Origin: Siphonodentalium dalli
Taxonomy: Eukaryota > Mollusca > Scaphopoda > Gadilida > Siphonodentaliidae
Length of the DNA stretch: 64,000 nt
Reading direction: 5' to 3'
Assembly: GCA_032622095.1 (NCBI GenBank)
Contig: CP136064.1
Coordinates: 272,451,614 to 272,515,613 of the forward strand
The position numbers and the translations under genes were made by a program. The notes under the pieces were generated by a model. It was not told the origin of the DNA and made no database searches. It saw nothing but the letters and a program-made list of their open reading frames with translations. Below are positions 37,141 through 48,700 of the stretch, piece by piece (position 1 is the stretch's first letter; every line of letters starts with the position of its first letter).

Positions 37141-38260
37141 TTTGCTAAAGGATATATATATAAAAGAACAAAAGAACATCAGCGCGAAAGAGTCCTATAT
37201 AGGTTACATCGAAAAACTTAATACTTGTAAGAGATGAACAGTACAACTATAGTTTTTTTTTTAGCTCTGGCAATCAAACACCAACTGTCTTAATGAATGG
37301 TAAAACTAAAGAAATACCTCAAATAGAGGGTCAATAACTCGTCCCCAGTTGGAAAAAACTTTACAAATCTAGTCCAGTAAATTAGGTGTGGACGAGGTTC
37401 AGACGTAATTTACGGGACTCGTATTGTAATTTCGCTATTAACTGGGAAGGCGTTGTAGATTCTATTTAATACTTCATCGAAAACTTCGATAAAAAACATA
37501 CTTAAATCAACAAATTGAACGTGAATGCAACAGTGGCGTATATAAAGCCTGCGATAAGGAAAATACCAATGCTTCAAGTTGCGAGGCGATAGGCTGTACC
37601 CTCAATACAACATATTGTTTTGATATATGTGTACACAGACTGCAATGTTACTGTGCATGTTTTTGACAGCCGAAGGTATTTTGTTATGGTGTTTTAGTAT
37701 GTTATGTCATTTATAAACACTGATCGATATACTTTATGGTGTGCAAGGAAAGTGGATGGTGAGTGTGCAAGGACCCACCCGCCCCACCTGTGGTGTCACT
37801 ATAATTATTAAAATGATTTGTTTGCTTACATATATGTGATTGTATCCACCGCGTTAAGTTTATTACGTCAATGTAGAGCTTTATTAGGTCAACGTGCTGT
37901 ATTAGGTTAGGATTACTTTAATACTACTACAATCTGCCTAAATGACGTCATTGTGATTTTGGAACGTTTCTTATCGTCCATAATTCACTTTTATTGATAT
38001 AAAATTAGAAAAACGATATACATTTTAGCTCTAAAACATCTATAAATTATTCAGTAAAATGTCGGCTTAGAATAACTTTAAAAAGCCAACGAACTATTTC
38101 GCTCTAATCTACACTTCAGTTTGCCCATGCCATGAATACTAATTAGTTTGCTTGGCCTCATAAATGTAAGGGCATGATCGAAGTAACGAATGAGAAACTT
38201 GGGAAAATTACAGAATTCCCCCACAAAAGGCAACGTTTGCGCGATGGAAAACTACAATAT
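37141..38260. other. Nothing recognised
   Basis: AT-rich sequence without supported genes or clear repeats. Short patches such as GGTGTGCAAGGA at 37739 and 37759 are isolated. Confidence 0.35.
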
Positions 38261-38271
38261 GAGAGAGAGAA

Positions 38272-38351
<80 letters not shown>

Positions 38352-38377
38352 GGAGAGAGAGAGAGAGAGAGAGAGGA
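38261..38377. repeat. GA microsatellite
   Basis: GA repeat with occasional GATA interruptions. The minus-strand serine/leucine-rich frame across it (38158-38565) is a product of the repeat. Confidence 0.97.
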
Positions 38378-38783
38378 GACGAAACGCATGGACGCTCTTT
38401 ATAAGAGACGATCATTGGATTACGGAGGCCCATTAGGTTTATGTTTAAAACACTATCTTGTGGGCACGACTTATATCGTGCACACGACTTGTTATGTATT
38501 AGATTGTTTTTCGCCTGACAAAAAATCAAAACTAATTTCAACGTTCTTTGCATCTGTCCATACAAAACATCATGTCACTGGGCTCGTGGGTTCGATCTAA
38601 TTATTGCTTCGTCTAGAATACATACCGAAGGTAGCTAGAATACGTACCGACTATAGCTCGATGGGATCAGATAGGATGTAGCAGGTATAAGCAAACTGGA
38701 CATACCAATTTAGGCCGCCGTGTAATAACATACATCATAAACTGGTCGTCTGATTTGAATAGCTTTGTCATGACCCATGCAAA
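38378..38783. other. Nothing recognised
   Basis: Spacer before the Helitron trio. It contains a short near-duplication (GAATACATACCG at about 38617 and GAATACGTACCG at about 38638). Confidence 0.35.
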
Positions 38784-39301
38784 TCTCATATATATTTTGA
38801 AGACCTCTGTCTGTATGTATGTTTGTTTGTTTGTTTGTTTGTCTGTCTGTCATTTATACAAATCTACGATTCTCGACCGATCGGGACGAAACTTGGTACG
38901 TGTGTGTAGTTTGACCAGGCGGTGAACGTTGTCGTATTGGCGAGCCCGTGCGGCGCCCGCTTCGCGCATGCGCAGACGAGATCTCGGAAACGGGTGGAGC
39001 TATCGACTTGAAATTTGCTATGTGAATGTATCTTGCACCGGATACGAATTTTATCGGGTCGCCGAGCCCGTGCGACACCAGCTTCGCGCATGCGCAGACG
39101 AGATCTCGGAAACGGGTGGAGCTATCGACTTGAAATTTGCTATGTGAATGTATCTTGCCCCGGATACGAATTTTATCGGGTCGCCGAGCCCGTGCGACGC
39201 CAGGTTCGCGCATGCGCAGACCAGATCTCGGAAACGGGTAGACCTATCGACTTGAAATTTTGTTTTTGAATAGCCCGGACAACGTCGGGCTCATCGGCTA
39301 G
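38784..39301 (+). mobile_element. Non-autonomous Helitron-like element 1
   Basis: Begins TCTCATATATATTTTGAAG after an A, and ends with a hairpin (AGCCCG..CGGGCT), six bases, then CTAG: the 5'-TC, 3'-hairpin and CTRR layout of Helitrons, which insert between A and T. Inside are a CTGT/TTTG tract and three 122-bp units starting at CGAGCCCGTGCG (38941, 39063, 39185). There is no Rep/helicase gene. Frames on both strands across the 122-bp units are not coding. It abuts the next element with no spacer. Confidence 0.8.
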
Positions 39302-39840
39302 TCTCATATATATTTTGAAGACCTCTGTCTGTATGTATGTTTGTTTGTCTGTCTGTCTGTCATTAATACAAATCTACGATTCTTGACCGATCGGGACGAA
39401 ACTTGGTACGTGAGTGTAGTTTGACCAGGCGGTCGTCGTTGTCGTATTGGCGAGCCCGTGCGGCGCCCGCTTCGCGCATGCGCAGACGAGATCTCGGAAA
39501 CGGTTGGAGCTATCGACTTGAAATTTGCTATGTGAATGTATCTTGCCCGGGATGCGAATTTTATCGGGTCGCCGAGCCCGTGCGACACCAGCTTCGCGCA
39601 TGCGCAGACGAGATCTCGGGAACGGGTGGAGCTATCGACTTGAAATTTGGTATGTGAATGTATCTTGCCCCGGATACGAATTTTATCGGGTCGCCGAGCC
39701 CGTGCGACGCCAGCTTCGCGCACGCGCAGACCAGATCTCGGAAACGGGTGGAGCTATCGACTTGAAATTTGGTTTTTGAATAGCCCGGACAACGTCGGGC
39801 TCATCGGCTATAGCCCGGACAACGTCGGGCTCATCAGCTA
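39302..39840 (+). mobile_element. Non-autonomous Helitron-like element 2, with doubled 3' terminus
   Basis: Nearly identical to element 1, again with three 122-bp units (39451, 39573, 39695). Its 3' hairpin plus CATCGGCTA occurs twice in a row (39780-39810 and 39811-39840), and then element 3 starts at once. A tandem copy with repeated terminators is what read-through of the rolling-circle end signal would leave. Confidence 0.8.
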
Positions 39841-40105
39841 TCTCATATATATTTTGAAGACCTCTGTGTGTCTGTCTGTCTGTCTGTATGTCTGTCTGTA
39901 TGTCATTTATACAAATCTACGATTCTCGACCGATCGGGACGAAACTTGGTACGTGTGTGTAGTTTGACCAGGCGGTCGACGTTGTCGTATTGGCGAGCCC
40001 GTGCGGCACCCGCTTCGCGCATGCGCAGACGAGATCTCGGAAACGGGTAGAGCTATCGAAATTTGGTTTTTGAATAGCCCGGACAACTTCGGGCTCATCG
40101 GCTAG
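39841..40105 (+). mobile_element. Non-autonomous Helitron-like element 3, internally shortened
   Basis: Starts TCTCATATATATTTTGAAG and ends GGGCTCATCGGCTAG followed by T. It has only one 122-bp unit (39994) and lacks a few bases before GAAATTTGG. The flanking T at 40106 fits insertion of the whole trio at a single A|T site (38783|40106). Confidence 0.8.
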
Positions 40106-40393
40106 TATTTTATAAATGACAAAGTATGACATTGATGTTGGTGAGTTCACCGGTACGATGTTACTCGTTCACCAAAATGTCCAATGAGTATATCAATTAT
40201 TTTCTTTGTTCAAGTTGTTATGTTTGAATTGTAAATAACTCTTTCTTTATTGAATAGAATCGACTGCTCAGTTAAAAATGATAACATGGAATGGTCTATT
40301 ATTCACCTTGAGAGATGCTCAGGAAATATAAGCAGACACAAGACCAACACTAATGGAATAATGTAAGGGCAGAACGATTACCATAGTCATTAT

Positions 40394-40608
40394 GTGCATT
40401 TGCAGAATGAGGTCCCCAGAGGATGAATTTAGTGATGCTACCCCGCATAGCGGGCTAGCATCATCAAATTCACCCTCTGGGGACCTCATTCTGCTTACAC
40501 CTCAGCAGAATGAGGTTCACAGAGGGTGAATTTGGTGATGCTAGCCCGCTATGCGGGGTAGCATAACTAAATTCACCCTCTGGGGACCTCATTCTGCAAA
40601 TGACAATG
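40394..40608. repeat. Double palindrome (two hairpins nested in an overall inverted repeat)
   Basis: 40401-40494 and 40505-40597 are each hairpins with arms GCAGAATGAGGT..CCAGAGG and CCTCTGGGGACCTCATTCTGC around a centre of CCCGC ATAG CGGG type. Together they form an outer inverted repeat bounded by GCATTTGCAGAATG and CATTCTGCAAATG. The two hairpins are inverted copies of one another with a few changes, such as TTCACAG for TCCCCAG. Confidence 0.95.
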
Positions 40609-41092
40609 CATATTGGCCGTTTGATGAACTTACATAGTGTATAGGGGTCTTGTCCAGAATCTCTTGTCTGGCTACTGTACAGCCAGAATGGAGATTCATG
40701 GTATACATGTAACTTATATAGCTTGATACTATTCAGTGCCTATCATTCGGAGCAAATCATTATTATTACACTCTATTGCAAATAATGTTATTGTTTTCTG
40801 TAACTATTGGTACCTATCACTGTGTACCACCCTATGCTAGCTATACTAATACAAAGTTGTGTTATCACCCTTTATTTAGAAAGTCCAGAAATATCCATGT
40901 TTATATCAATTATATGTCACTATTGCTCGAGATGGAAATTAAACTAAGTCATTCCACGAGTAAAACTCCATTCATTGGGATCTAGCCACATATTTTGTAT
41001 AACTATTTAAAATCTCAACTCTGGCTACCCCATTTGGATCTAGCCACATATTCTGTATATCTAGTAAAAATCTCTACTCTGGCTACCGTGTA

Positions 41093-41159
41093 CATGCCAG
41101 CATGGGTGACGATTCTCCACTCTAATTTAGAGTGGAGAATCGTCACCCATGCTGGCATG
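41093..41159. repeat. Perfect 33-bp-arm palindrome
   Basis: CATGCCAGCATGGGTGACGA with ATTCTCCACTCTAA is followed by a single T (41126) and then its exact reverse complement. I found no mismatch. It is preceded by two copies of ATCTAGCCACATATTCTGTAT-like sequence (40981 and 41038), each followed by CTCTGGCTACC. Confidence 0.97.
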
Positions 41160-42068
41160 ATCTACATAGCTAGGTATATTATTATTCGCATTGAACTCAA
41201 TAGACCCAATTGCATTAGAACATAATTATTAATTCACACAAAAATGCTACTTACCATCCAGCTTGGAGCCAATATCCAGAATTTAGTCACAAAAGATAAA
41301 CGCATAAATGCATGTTGGATAAATCATGTTTGTCACATAATTATTATTGTCTTCAATCAGTCAATGCACGCTGTATTCAAAGATTATTATTATTTCTTTA
41401 AATCAACTGGCATTCACCTATTAACTCCATCCTCAACATGTACACAAATCATCGAAGATAATAGAATGAATTATATATTTCAATTAAGAAGTATTCCCAG
41501 CACATAAGATGATGAACGACAAGTTCTCGACACAGGCTTTCGGCGCAACAGGTCGCGCGTCATCGTGTGTCTACACTTCACTAGTCCGAGAGGCAGGATA
41601 AATACGTGCATCAGGTGACAAACAATCATAATATTTAGAAGTGTTGGGTTCATCACGGAAATATACAGTAAGCGCCAGAACTGTCGTGCTCTCTCGACAA
41701 TTTCCAATGTTGTGGATGGGGTGGTTTGGGGTGGTAATACCGAAACTCAATAATGGGTATTGATCACCATGTATGCATGCCATATGCATAAATACCGTTG
41801 TATATGTAAACATCTATACATTTTATGCACCTGTGATTTACATATGTAATTTGTATATGAGCTTACTCATCCTTGTTAATAATTATTAATTATTGTTCAC
41901 TATGTATACATGCCATATGCATATATACCGTTGTGTGTATATTTGTATGAATATACATCTACAGATTGTATGCACCTGTGATTTACATATGTATATGAGC
42001 TTATACTCATCCTTGTTGATAATTATTCATCTTTATAATCTTTATTTGACATATTGACACCAGGTTGG
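41160..42068. other. No supported gene; one imperfect direct repeat
   Basis: CATGCCATATGCATA followed by TACCGTTGT occurs at about 41775 and 41908, with GCACCTGTGATTTACATATG after each (41827 and 41970), giving an imperfect direct repeat of about 135 bp. Nothing else recognised. Confidence 0.5.
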
Positions 42069-42173
42069 TCCAGGTCTTCTCGTGCTGAGGCCGACTGGGA
42101 TGTTGGGATGGCGAGATGCTGGCACCTCGCCATCCCAGTATCTTGGCTGGATTTAGTACGAGAGGACTTGGAC
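42069..42173. repeat. Compound fold-back, 105 bp
   Basis: Outer arms GTCCAGGTCTTCTCGTGCT and AGTACGAGAGGACTTGGAC enclose an inner hairpin TGGGATGGCGAG / CTCGCCATCCCA (42104-42137) with a 10-base loop. Confidence 0.9.
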
Positions 42174-42458
42174 TAACAATAGGTATGCTATATTTATACT
42201 TTCACCAGCATTTCACGGATAAACCTCATATTGATATAATTCCACCAAAACTTGAATTAATATTTGGTAAAATGATATTCGTATTTGTTTCCACGCATAC
42301 GTATCGATCTTCCGCACGACAACATAAACATATGGCGATACCAGGGCGTACATTACAACAATTTAGAAATTTCAACTATGTCTGCAAATAGCACAAGAAA
42401 ACTAAGATGCATGCATCAGGTCGGCCGTGAACTATCTACCATAGAATTGTTGTAGCTA

Positions 42459-42841
42459 TCGATTATACATTTTGAAACACCTGTCTGTATGTATGTATGT
42501 ATGTGTGTATGTGTGAATGCATGTGTGTATGTGTTATAGACTCTAACACTGCTCGAATTTGGTATTTAACGTGTCAACTTGACCTCGCTCATAGGCATGT
42601 TTCTGGACCTTGACCGATCCGACTAAAAATTTGTGTGTAGGACTACTTCGATCCCGGGAGCAATATGGACGGGTCCAATTTCACGTGGGACCATGTTCTC
42701 GAACGTGCTGATATAGGCATGTTTCTGGACCAATTGAACAATAGTTTGGCCAGACGCTGTATATACTGGGTACTGTCCAGATGGAGGCGATCACAAAAAA
42801 AATCCCTAACTAGCCCGAACGAAGTCGAGTACATCAGCTAG
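42459..42841 (+). mobile_element. Helitron-like element of a second subfamily
   Basis: Starts TCGATTATACATTTTGAAAC, followed by CTGTCTGTATGTATG, and ends AGCCCGAACGAAGTCGAG, ACATCAG, CTAG, T. The layout matches the 38.8-kb trio but the interior differs. It abuts another element at 42842. The 3' stem is imperfect. Confidence 0.65.
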
Positions 42842-43343
42842 TTTAATATATATTTTGGACATTTGTCTGTCTGTTTGTCTGTTAGCTATGGCCGGGAAAA
42901 CTGCCGGACAGATTTGACGAAATTTGATACCTAGGGGAAATTATTTCCAGGGAGTATTTTGGACGGGTCAAATCTTGATCCCGACCTGACTTTGACATTC
43001 AAAAAGATCAATTCAAGGTCAAATCTGGTAAAACGGAAGTATTTCAACGAAATTTGATACCTACTGTTACTTTTGTCCCAGGAGTGTTTCGGGTGGGTCA
43101 AATCATGACCCTGACCTGATCTTGACATTCAAAATTGTCAATTCAAGGTCAAATCGGGTATAAAGCCGGGCGGATTTCCACGGGTACTTTTGTCATGACT
43201 TTTGTCCGGGGAGTGTTTTGGACGGGTCAAATCGTGACCCCGACATGACCTTCACCTTTAAAATAGTCAATTCAAGGTTAAATCGCGCATTTCTCCGAAA
43301 ATCAGAGGGGAACATCCCGGACGAAGTGGGGCCCACGAGCTAC
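42842..43343 (+). mobile_element. Helitron-like element, third type, with three internal repeats
   Basis: Starts TTTAATATATATTTTGGACA (TT instead of TC), followed by TTTGTCTGTCTGTTTGTCTG. Three units about 130 bp long carry GGGTCAAATC.TGACC (42962, 43093, 43221) and TCAATTCAAGGTCAAATC. It ends with CCCGGACGAAGTGGGGCCCA and CTAC, a degenerate terminus. Frames on the minus strand are repeat artefacts. Confidence 0.6.
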
Positions 43344-44790
43344 TATTATATATTTCTAGATTTAGTTACAAACTAAATACCTGTATATTGTACAACGAAA
43401 TGTTTGACAAATATATCTGTATCAATATTACCATACCGGTCATTAAAATAGATACGACGAAACAAATTTTGAAGGGTGCATGTATCAGGTAAATTTTTAT
43501 ATTTCAAATGATGACAGGAATGCAGAAAGTTGAAGTACCTATACGTAATACTGGCTATCCGCATGAAGAGATATACATGTATATAAAAACCAGATGAGGG
43601 ATATGTCTGTACAGTTGCTAAACAATTCAGTCATGCAAAAGAGGATCAAAGAGTAAGATACCAAATTGCTGCCTGTGGTAATGTTTTTTAACGAAATTCG
43701 GGAAAATTAGATTACTCTCACCCTGGTTATCCAGAAGATAATTGTGGAATCTGATGACGATCGGACAAGGGGTGTCGTCTGTAGGATCAACCAAATTATT
43801 TAGCCATAAAAATAGTAAAATTGAAGATCACCGCTGGCAGTGATGTCTTCACAAGGACAGTTTGAGAACAAAATATGGCTCACATCTAGCGGTGACCCAA
43901 AATATCCACATAAGAAAAAGTTCTCCAATAAAAGCTGGCTGCAGGGTGCGCCAATTGATTCAAATTCGAAATTTAGCAGGGTGCACTGCTTGTGGCCATG
44001 TTTTCCCCGCAAATTTTATAGACTGATGGACAAAACCACTGAATCCGTTGAATCAATATACATGTATACATGGATTAATTTATATGCATTGTTATACATA
44101 GTACTGGTATATAAAGGTACTGAAAATAACTATGTTACTAGTATACACAAAATAAACCATATATCATGGCTATGGGTTCTAATATCCGAACATGACAGCT
44201 GAGAACTTGGTGTGAATTAAAGAGTGGTGGTTTCTCAAGCATATCTAACCCTCCACGTTAGAAACATGCCATTAAATGTCATAAGTATAATCTAGCTTGA
44301 GGACAGAAGTGATCCATAAAACCCCCCTTAATTCAACCAGGTCCTCACGCGATGTATGATCGATCACATGATGATCTAGGGGGATTATAATTGATGTATA
44401 AAAACAGCACTGCATGTAAATATAAAATAAAATAGTGCTACATCTTATTACAGATTACTGCCATATATAATCAGTGATTATACAGACAGTCTGACAAAAT
44501 AAAGTTTCAGTGACACTCTATCCGAAGAGGGGAATAATTTCATCTGTTACAGTCAATGGAGCAATTATGAATCTGGAAAGGTGAAATTTCTAAGTAATAC
44601 TAGATATCGACATGACGCGATAAAATATAACGTAAATGCAATATGGCCGCTGGCGACCATTTTTTCCTATGAAATTAAAAAAATATTTGATAGCTCTCAT
44701 CTGATAGATCAATATCAAGATAAATATGAAGTTTGGTGATGATCGGATGAGTGAAGTGGACTGTGGTCTGTGCTAAACGGTTTAGTAATG
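43344..44790. other. No supported gene; weak interspersed-repeat similarity
   Basis: CTGATGACGATCGGACAAGG at 43752 and GGTGATGATCGGATGAGTGA at 44736 suggest two copies of an old element. A frame of 120 codons at 43840-44202 has no recognisable domain and lies across this repeat. Confidence 0.4.
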
Positions 44791-45088
44791 CTTAAACAGA
44801 TTCTTACCTTAATATTTTTATGTTCACTTTATAAACTTCACTGAGTCATCTTTGTCATGTATTGAGTTTGATATCTTTTGTTAACAGTTTATAAATCATG
44901 TATGTCTCATGTTTGTTATTTTAATTTATGTGTTTATTATCATTAAATAAAGTTGCATTCCTTAAAAAGATTCTTACCTCAATGTTTTTATGTTCACTTT
45001 ATAAACTCCACTGAGTCATCTTTGTCATGTATTGAATTTGATATCTTTTGTTAACAGTTTATAAATTATGTATGTCTCGTGTTCGTTA
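44791..45088 (+). repeat. Tandem pair, 170-bp period
   Basis: 44791-44918 and 44961-45088 share CTTAAA.AGATTCTTACCT, TGTTCACTTTATAAAC and TGAGTCATCTTTGTCATG through GTTAACAGTTTATAAAT. The first copy runs on into ATTAAATAAAGTTGCATTCC, like a polyadenylated 3' end. The second ends at a different sequence. Confidence 0.9.
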
Positions 45089-45796
45089 TTATATTATATA
45101 CACTTTATAGTGTGTTTTCAGAACGAAAAAAAATTGAATAAAATCAACAAATTTGTAAATTTAAAAACAATTCAAACGTTGTTGTATTCCATGTCCCAGC
45201 CCGGACATATACACCAAATTTCAATAATATTCATTGAGAAACAACGGACCAAACGCTATATAACACCCGTATACATCTTTTATTCCGTATCGGACTCGGG
45301 TACATGTTATAGTAGGTACCGAATTGACACACGTCGACTGGGCGAGTTGGCCCTGGGGCGATTAGGCCGATTCCGGCACATTCTATAATTTACCGTATGT
45401 ATCCGTTTACGCGTAGTTTACTTTAGAAAGTTCCGCAATTAATACCGTAAATAGAGCGACCTTATTTGACAGAGAATGCCTCTGTTATTGATTATCAAGT
45501 TGCTGTACATTAAAAACGACAAATTCACATGCTCGTTCAAGCGCAGTAGTCTATTTTCCCCATGTTAAATGACATCCACAAATACTAAATAACGCTAACC
45601 TACTGCCGAATGTTTGACACGACAACTGTTAACATATTTGGGCTGAATTCATCTGACGCGGTATTATTCCTCAAAATAAACAACAAAACCATCGTTACTT
45701 GGAAATGTAGTTTGGGCTAACATTTACATAAATCCTCCAGATCAATTATCCGACACACACGTCAGATGAAAAAGTCACATGAAGTAACCGGCCAAA
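45089..45796. other. Region upstream of the LINE frame
   Basis: May contain the LINE 5' untranslated region, but no ORF1 frame is seen. Just before the open frame is the short palindrome CGGCCAAATTGGCCG (45789-45803). An in-frame stop (TAA, 45785) precedes the frame. Confidence 0.4.
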
Positions 45797-48700
45797 TTGG
45801 CCGAAATAAGTTTGAGTGAGGTTAGGGATACGCGTGCACAAGATTTCGCGGCAAAATGGTCTCAAATAGAAGGAGATGAATTCGATCCCGATAACATCCA
45901 CATTTGGAATCAAAATACATGCCAATATTTCTCGCCTACACAGGGTAAAAAAATGCTCTCAAATAATATAAAATTCTCTATCTTCGGACTAAACTGCAGA
46001 AGCCTTAACGCAAATTATGGAGATCTAAAAAACCTACTTTGTGATTTGAAAACAGAAGAAAATTTGTTCGATGTTATAGCCCTAACAGAAATATTCAAAG
46101 TGCATAGTTCTTCAGATTTTTCCCTTCCAGGATATCACCCCTTAGAATTCAAATCTCGACCTGATGGTGACGATGCCAGAGGTGGTGTTGGTATTTATAT
46201 TAAGGAAAATCTTCAATATAAACCCAGACCAGATTTAACAATATTTATACCACACGTAATAGAAACATTATTTATAGAAATACACCGAGGAGCGAACGAT
46301 AATTATATGATAGGATGTATTTATAGACCGAACACAGCACCAAAGGCCGACTTGGACAAATTTATGTTGATATTCGATAATATATTAGAAAAATTGAACA
46401 ATGCCAAGTCTTACATAATAGGAGACCTCAACATCAACCTCTTAAATTTCGACACGTATCAAAAATCTAACGATTTCATAAACAATGTCTTCACTAGAGG
46501 ATTTGTGCCCATGATAACGAAACCTACAAGAATGACTGAGCACTCTGCTACCCTAATTGATCACATCTATACCAACAAAGTACAAGGTGGTCACCAAACA
46601 GGGATAATTACTTGCGACATCTCCGATCATTTCGGTATATTCCTCTCCGAATCAAACAAACACAAACCCATAAAACCCCCTCATAAAAAAGCCACGTACA
46701 GGAACTACACCCCAAATAATGTCAACATTTTCAAAAACTTGTTAAAATCATGTAAATTCGACTCAGTTCTCAGTTGTAACTCCCCTAATAAGGCATATGA
46801 ATTGTTTTTGGACATATATATGACCGCGCATGATCTAGCTTTTCCTCTAATAACACGAAATGTACCAAACAAATATATAAAGCGCGAACCATGGATGACA
46901 CCTGGACTAATCAAATCCTCTATTACTAAGCAAGAATTATACTCTAATAAACTGAAGGCACCATCAGAAACAAATAAACTCGCCTATTTAAATTATCGTC
47001 AATTATACAATAAACTAATAAGGAAATGTAAAAATAATTATTATTGCGATAGTCTAGAAAAAAATAAGAATGATATAAAAAACACATGGAAAATTCTTAA
47101 AAATGCCATCAATAAAAATCTAAAATCATGCAACTACCCTCAGACATTTAATGATAACGATACAGAGCTATCTGACCCAAACATAATAGCAGAAAAATTC
47201 AATGACTACTTTTCAACAATCGGTCGAAACACCAGCAACTCTATACACACTGAAAATGACGCAAATTTCACTGATTATCTTCGAAATAGGCAAACAAACG
47301 AATTTGAAATCGAACCTACATCGATACAGGAAATAGTATTGACATGTTATACTATGAAAGGGAAAATGAGCAAAGATTACAACGGCATATCGACCGCACT
47401 TATGAAAGAGAGTATCTTCATAATAGCTCCACCACTTAAGCATATATTTAATCTATCGTTTGAACAGGGAATATACCCAATGAAAATGAAAATTTCCAAA
47501 GTAGTCCCCATTCCTAAAATAAATAACTCTAAGGAAATAACAAACTATCGCCCAATCAGTATCCTGCCATCGTTCTCTAAACTACTTGAAAAAATTATGC
47601 AAAAACGATTAGTAGATTTTCTAAATGAACATGAAATTTTGTATAAACACCAATATGGATTTAGACAAAATCACTCAACATTTCATCCGATTATGCACCT
47701 TTTAGACCATCTCGTTAAAAATAATGATAAACCGACACGGGATTCCACCTTAGCTGTATTTATTGATTTATCTAAAGCATTCGATACGATCGACCACGAC
47801 CTACTGATATCGAAACTTGACCACTATGGCATCAGGGGTGTAGCAATGTCATGGTTCCATAGTTACTTGAATGAGAGGAGGCAATACGTTGAATATAGTG
47901 GGAGTACTTCTCACCTTATGAATACTTCCTGTGGAGTCCCCCAAGGCTCAATCCTTGGGCCGATTATTTTTTTAATATACGTGAATGATATGGTAAATTC
48001 TACAACAATGGACATTTTATCGTATGCAGATGACACTACACTATTCACAAGCGGTAAAGATGGCGAACTAGTACAAAGTTATGTCAACAATGAATTAGCC
48101 AATGTATCCGATTGGTGCTGCTGTAATAAACTGTCAATTAATATTAATAAAAGCAATTATATGCTTTTACACCCCCAAAACAATGACAACAAATGGAATA
48201 CTTTGACAATAAAGCTAAATAATATTCAATTGAACCGGATATGGAATCTTGGGCGTGAATCATCGACACGATTTCTAGGTATCCACATTGATAAAAAATT
48301 GACATTCAAAAAGCACATATCCATACTCTGCTCCAAAATATCACATGCAATCTATTGCATCAATAAGGTGAAAAACCTTTTCCCAAGTAAAGCATTGAAA
48401 ACATTGTACTATGCACTGATTCAAAGCCACTTAGTTTATGGTATCCAAATATGGGGTCATGTCCCGGAAGTCAAGAAAGTATTCCTATTACAAAAACGAG
48501 CATTGCGTATAATATGCAATAAGAAGTACAGGAGTCACACAGATCCACTCTTTAAAAAAGAGAAAATCTTGAAAATATATGACTTACACACTCTCAATTC
48601 GTCAATTTTCATGCATGACTGGTGTTATAATCGCCTGCCCGCGTCTTTTGGAATGATGTACAACAAACGAGCAAAATCAACACATAGACACCCGAATCCC

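Noticed and set aside
38158-38565. Ser/Leu-rich protein on the minus strand
   Set aside because: Translation of a GA/CT microsatellite.
38580-38600. tRNA-like GGGTTCGATC
   Set aside because: Only a B-box-like fragment; no cloverleaf arms or A box could be placed around it.
38854-40150. Arginine-rich frames on both strands at 38.9-40.1 kb
   Set aside because: They are produced by 122-bp repeats inside Helitron-like elements, and the same DNA is open on both strands.
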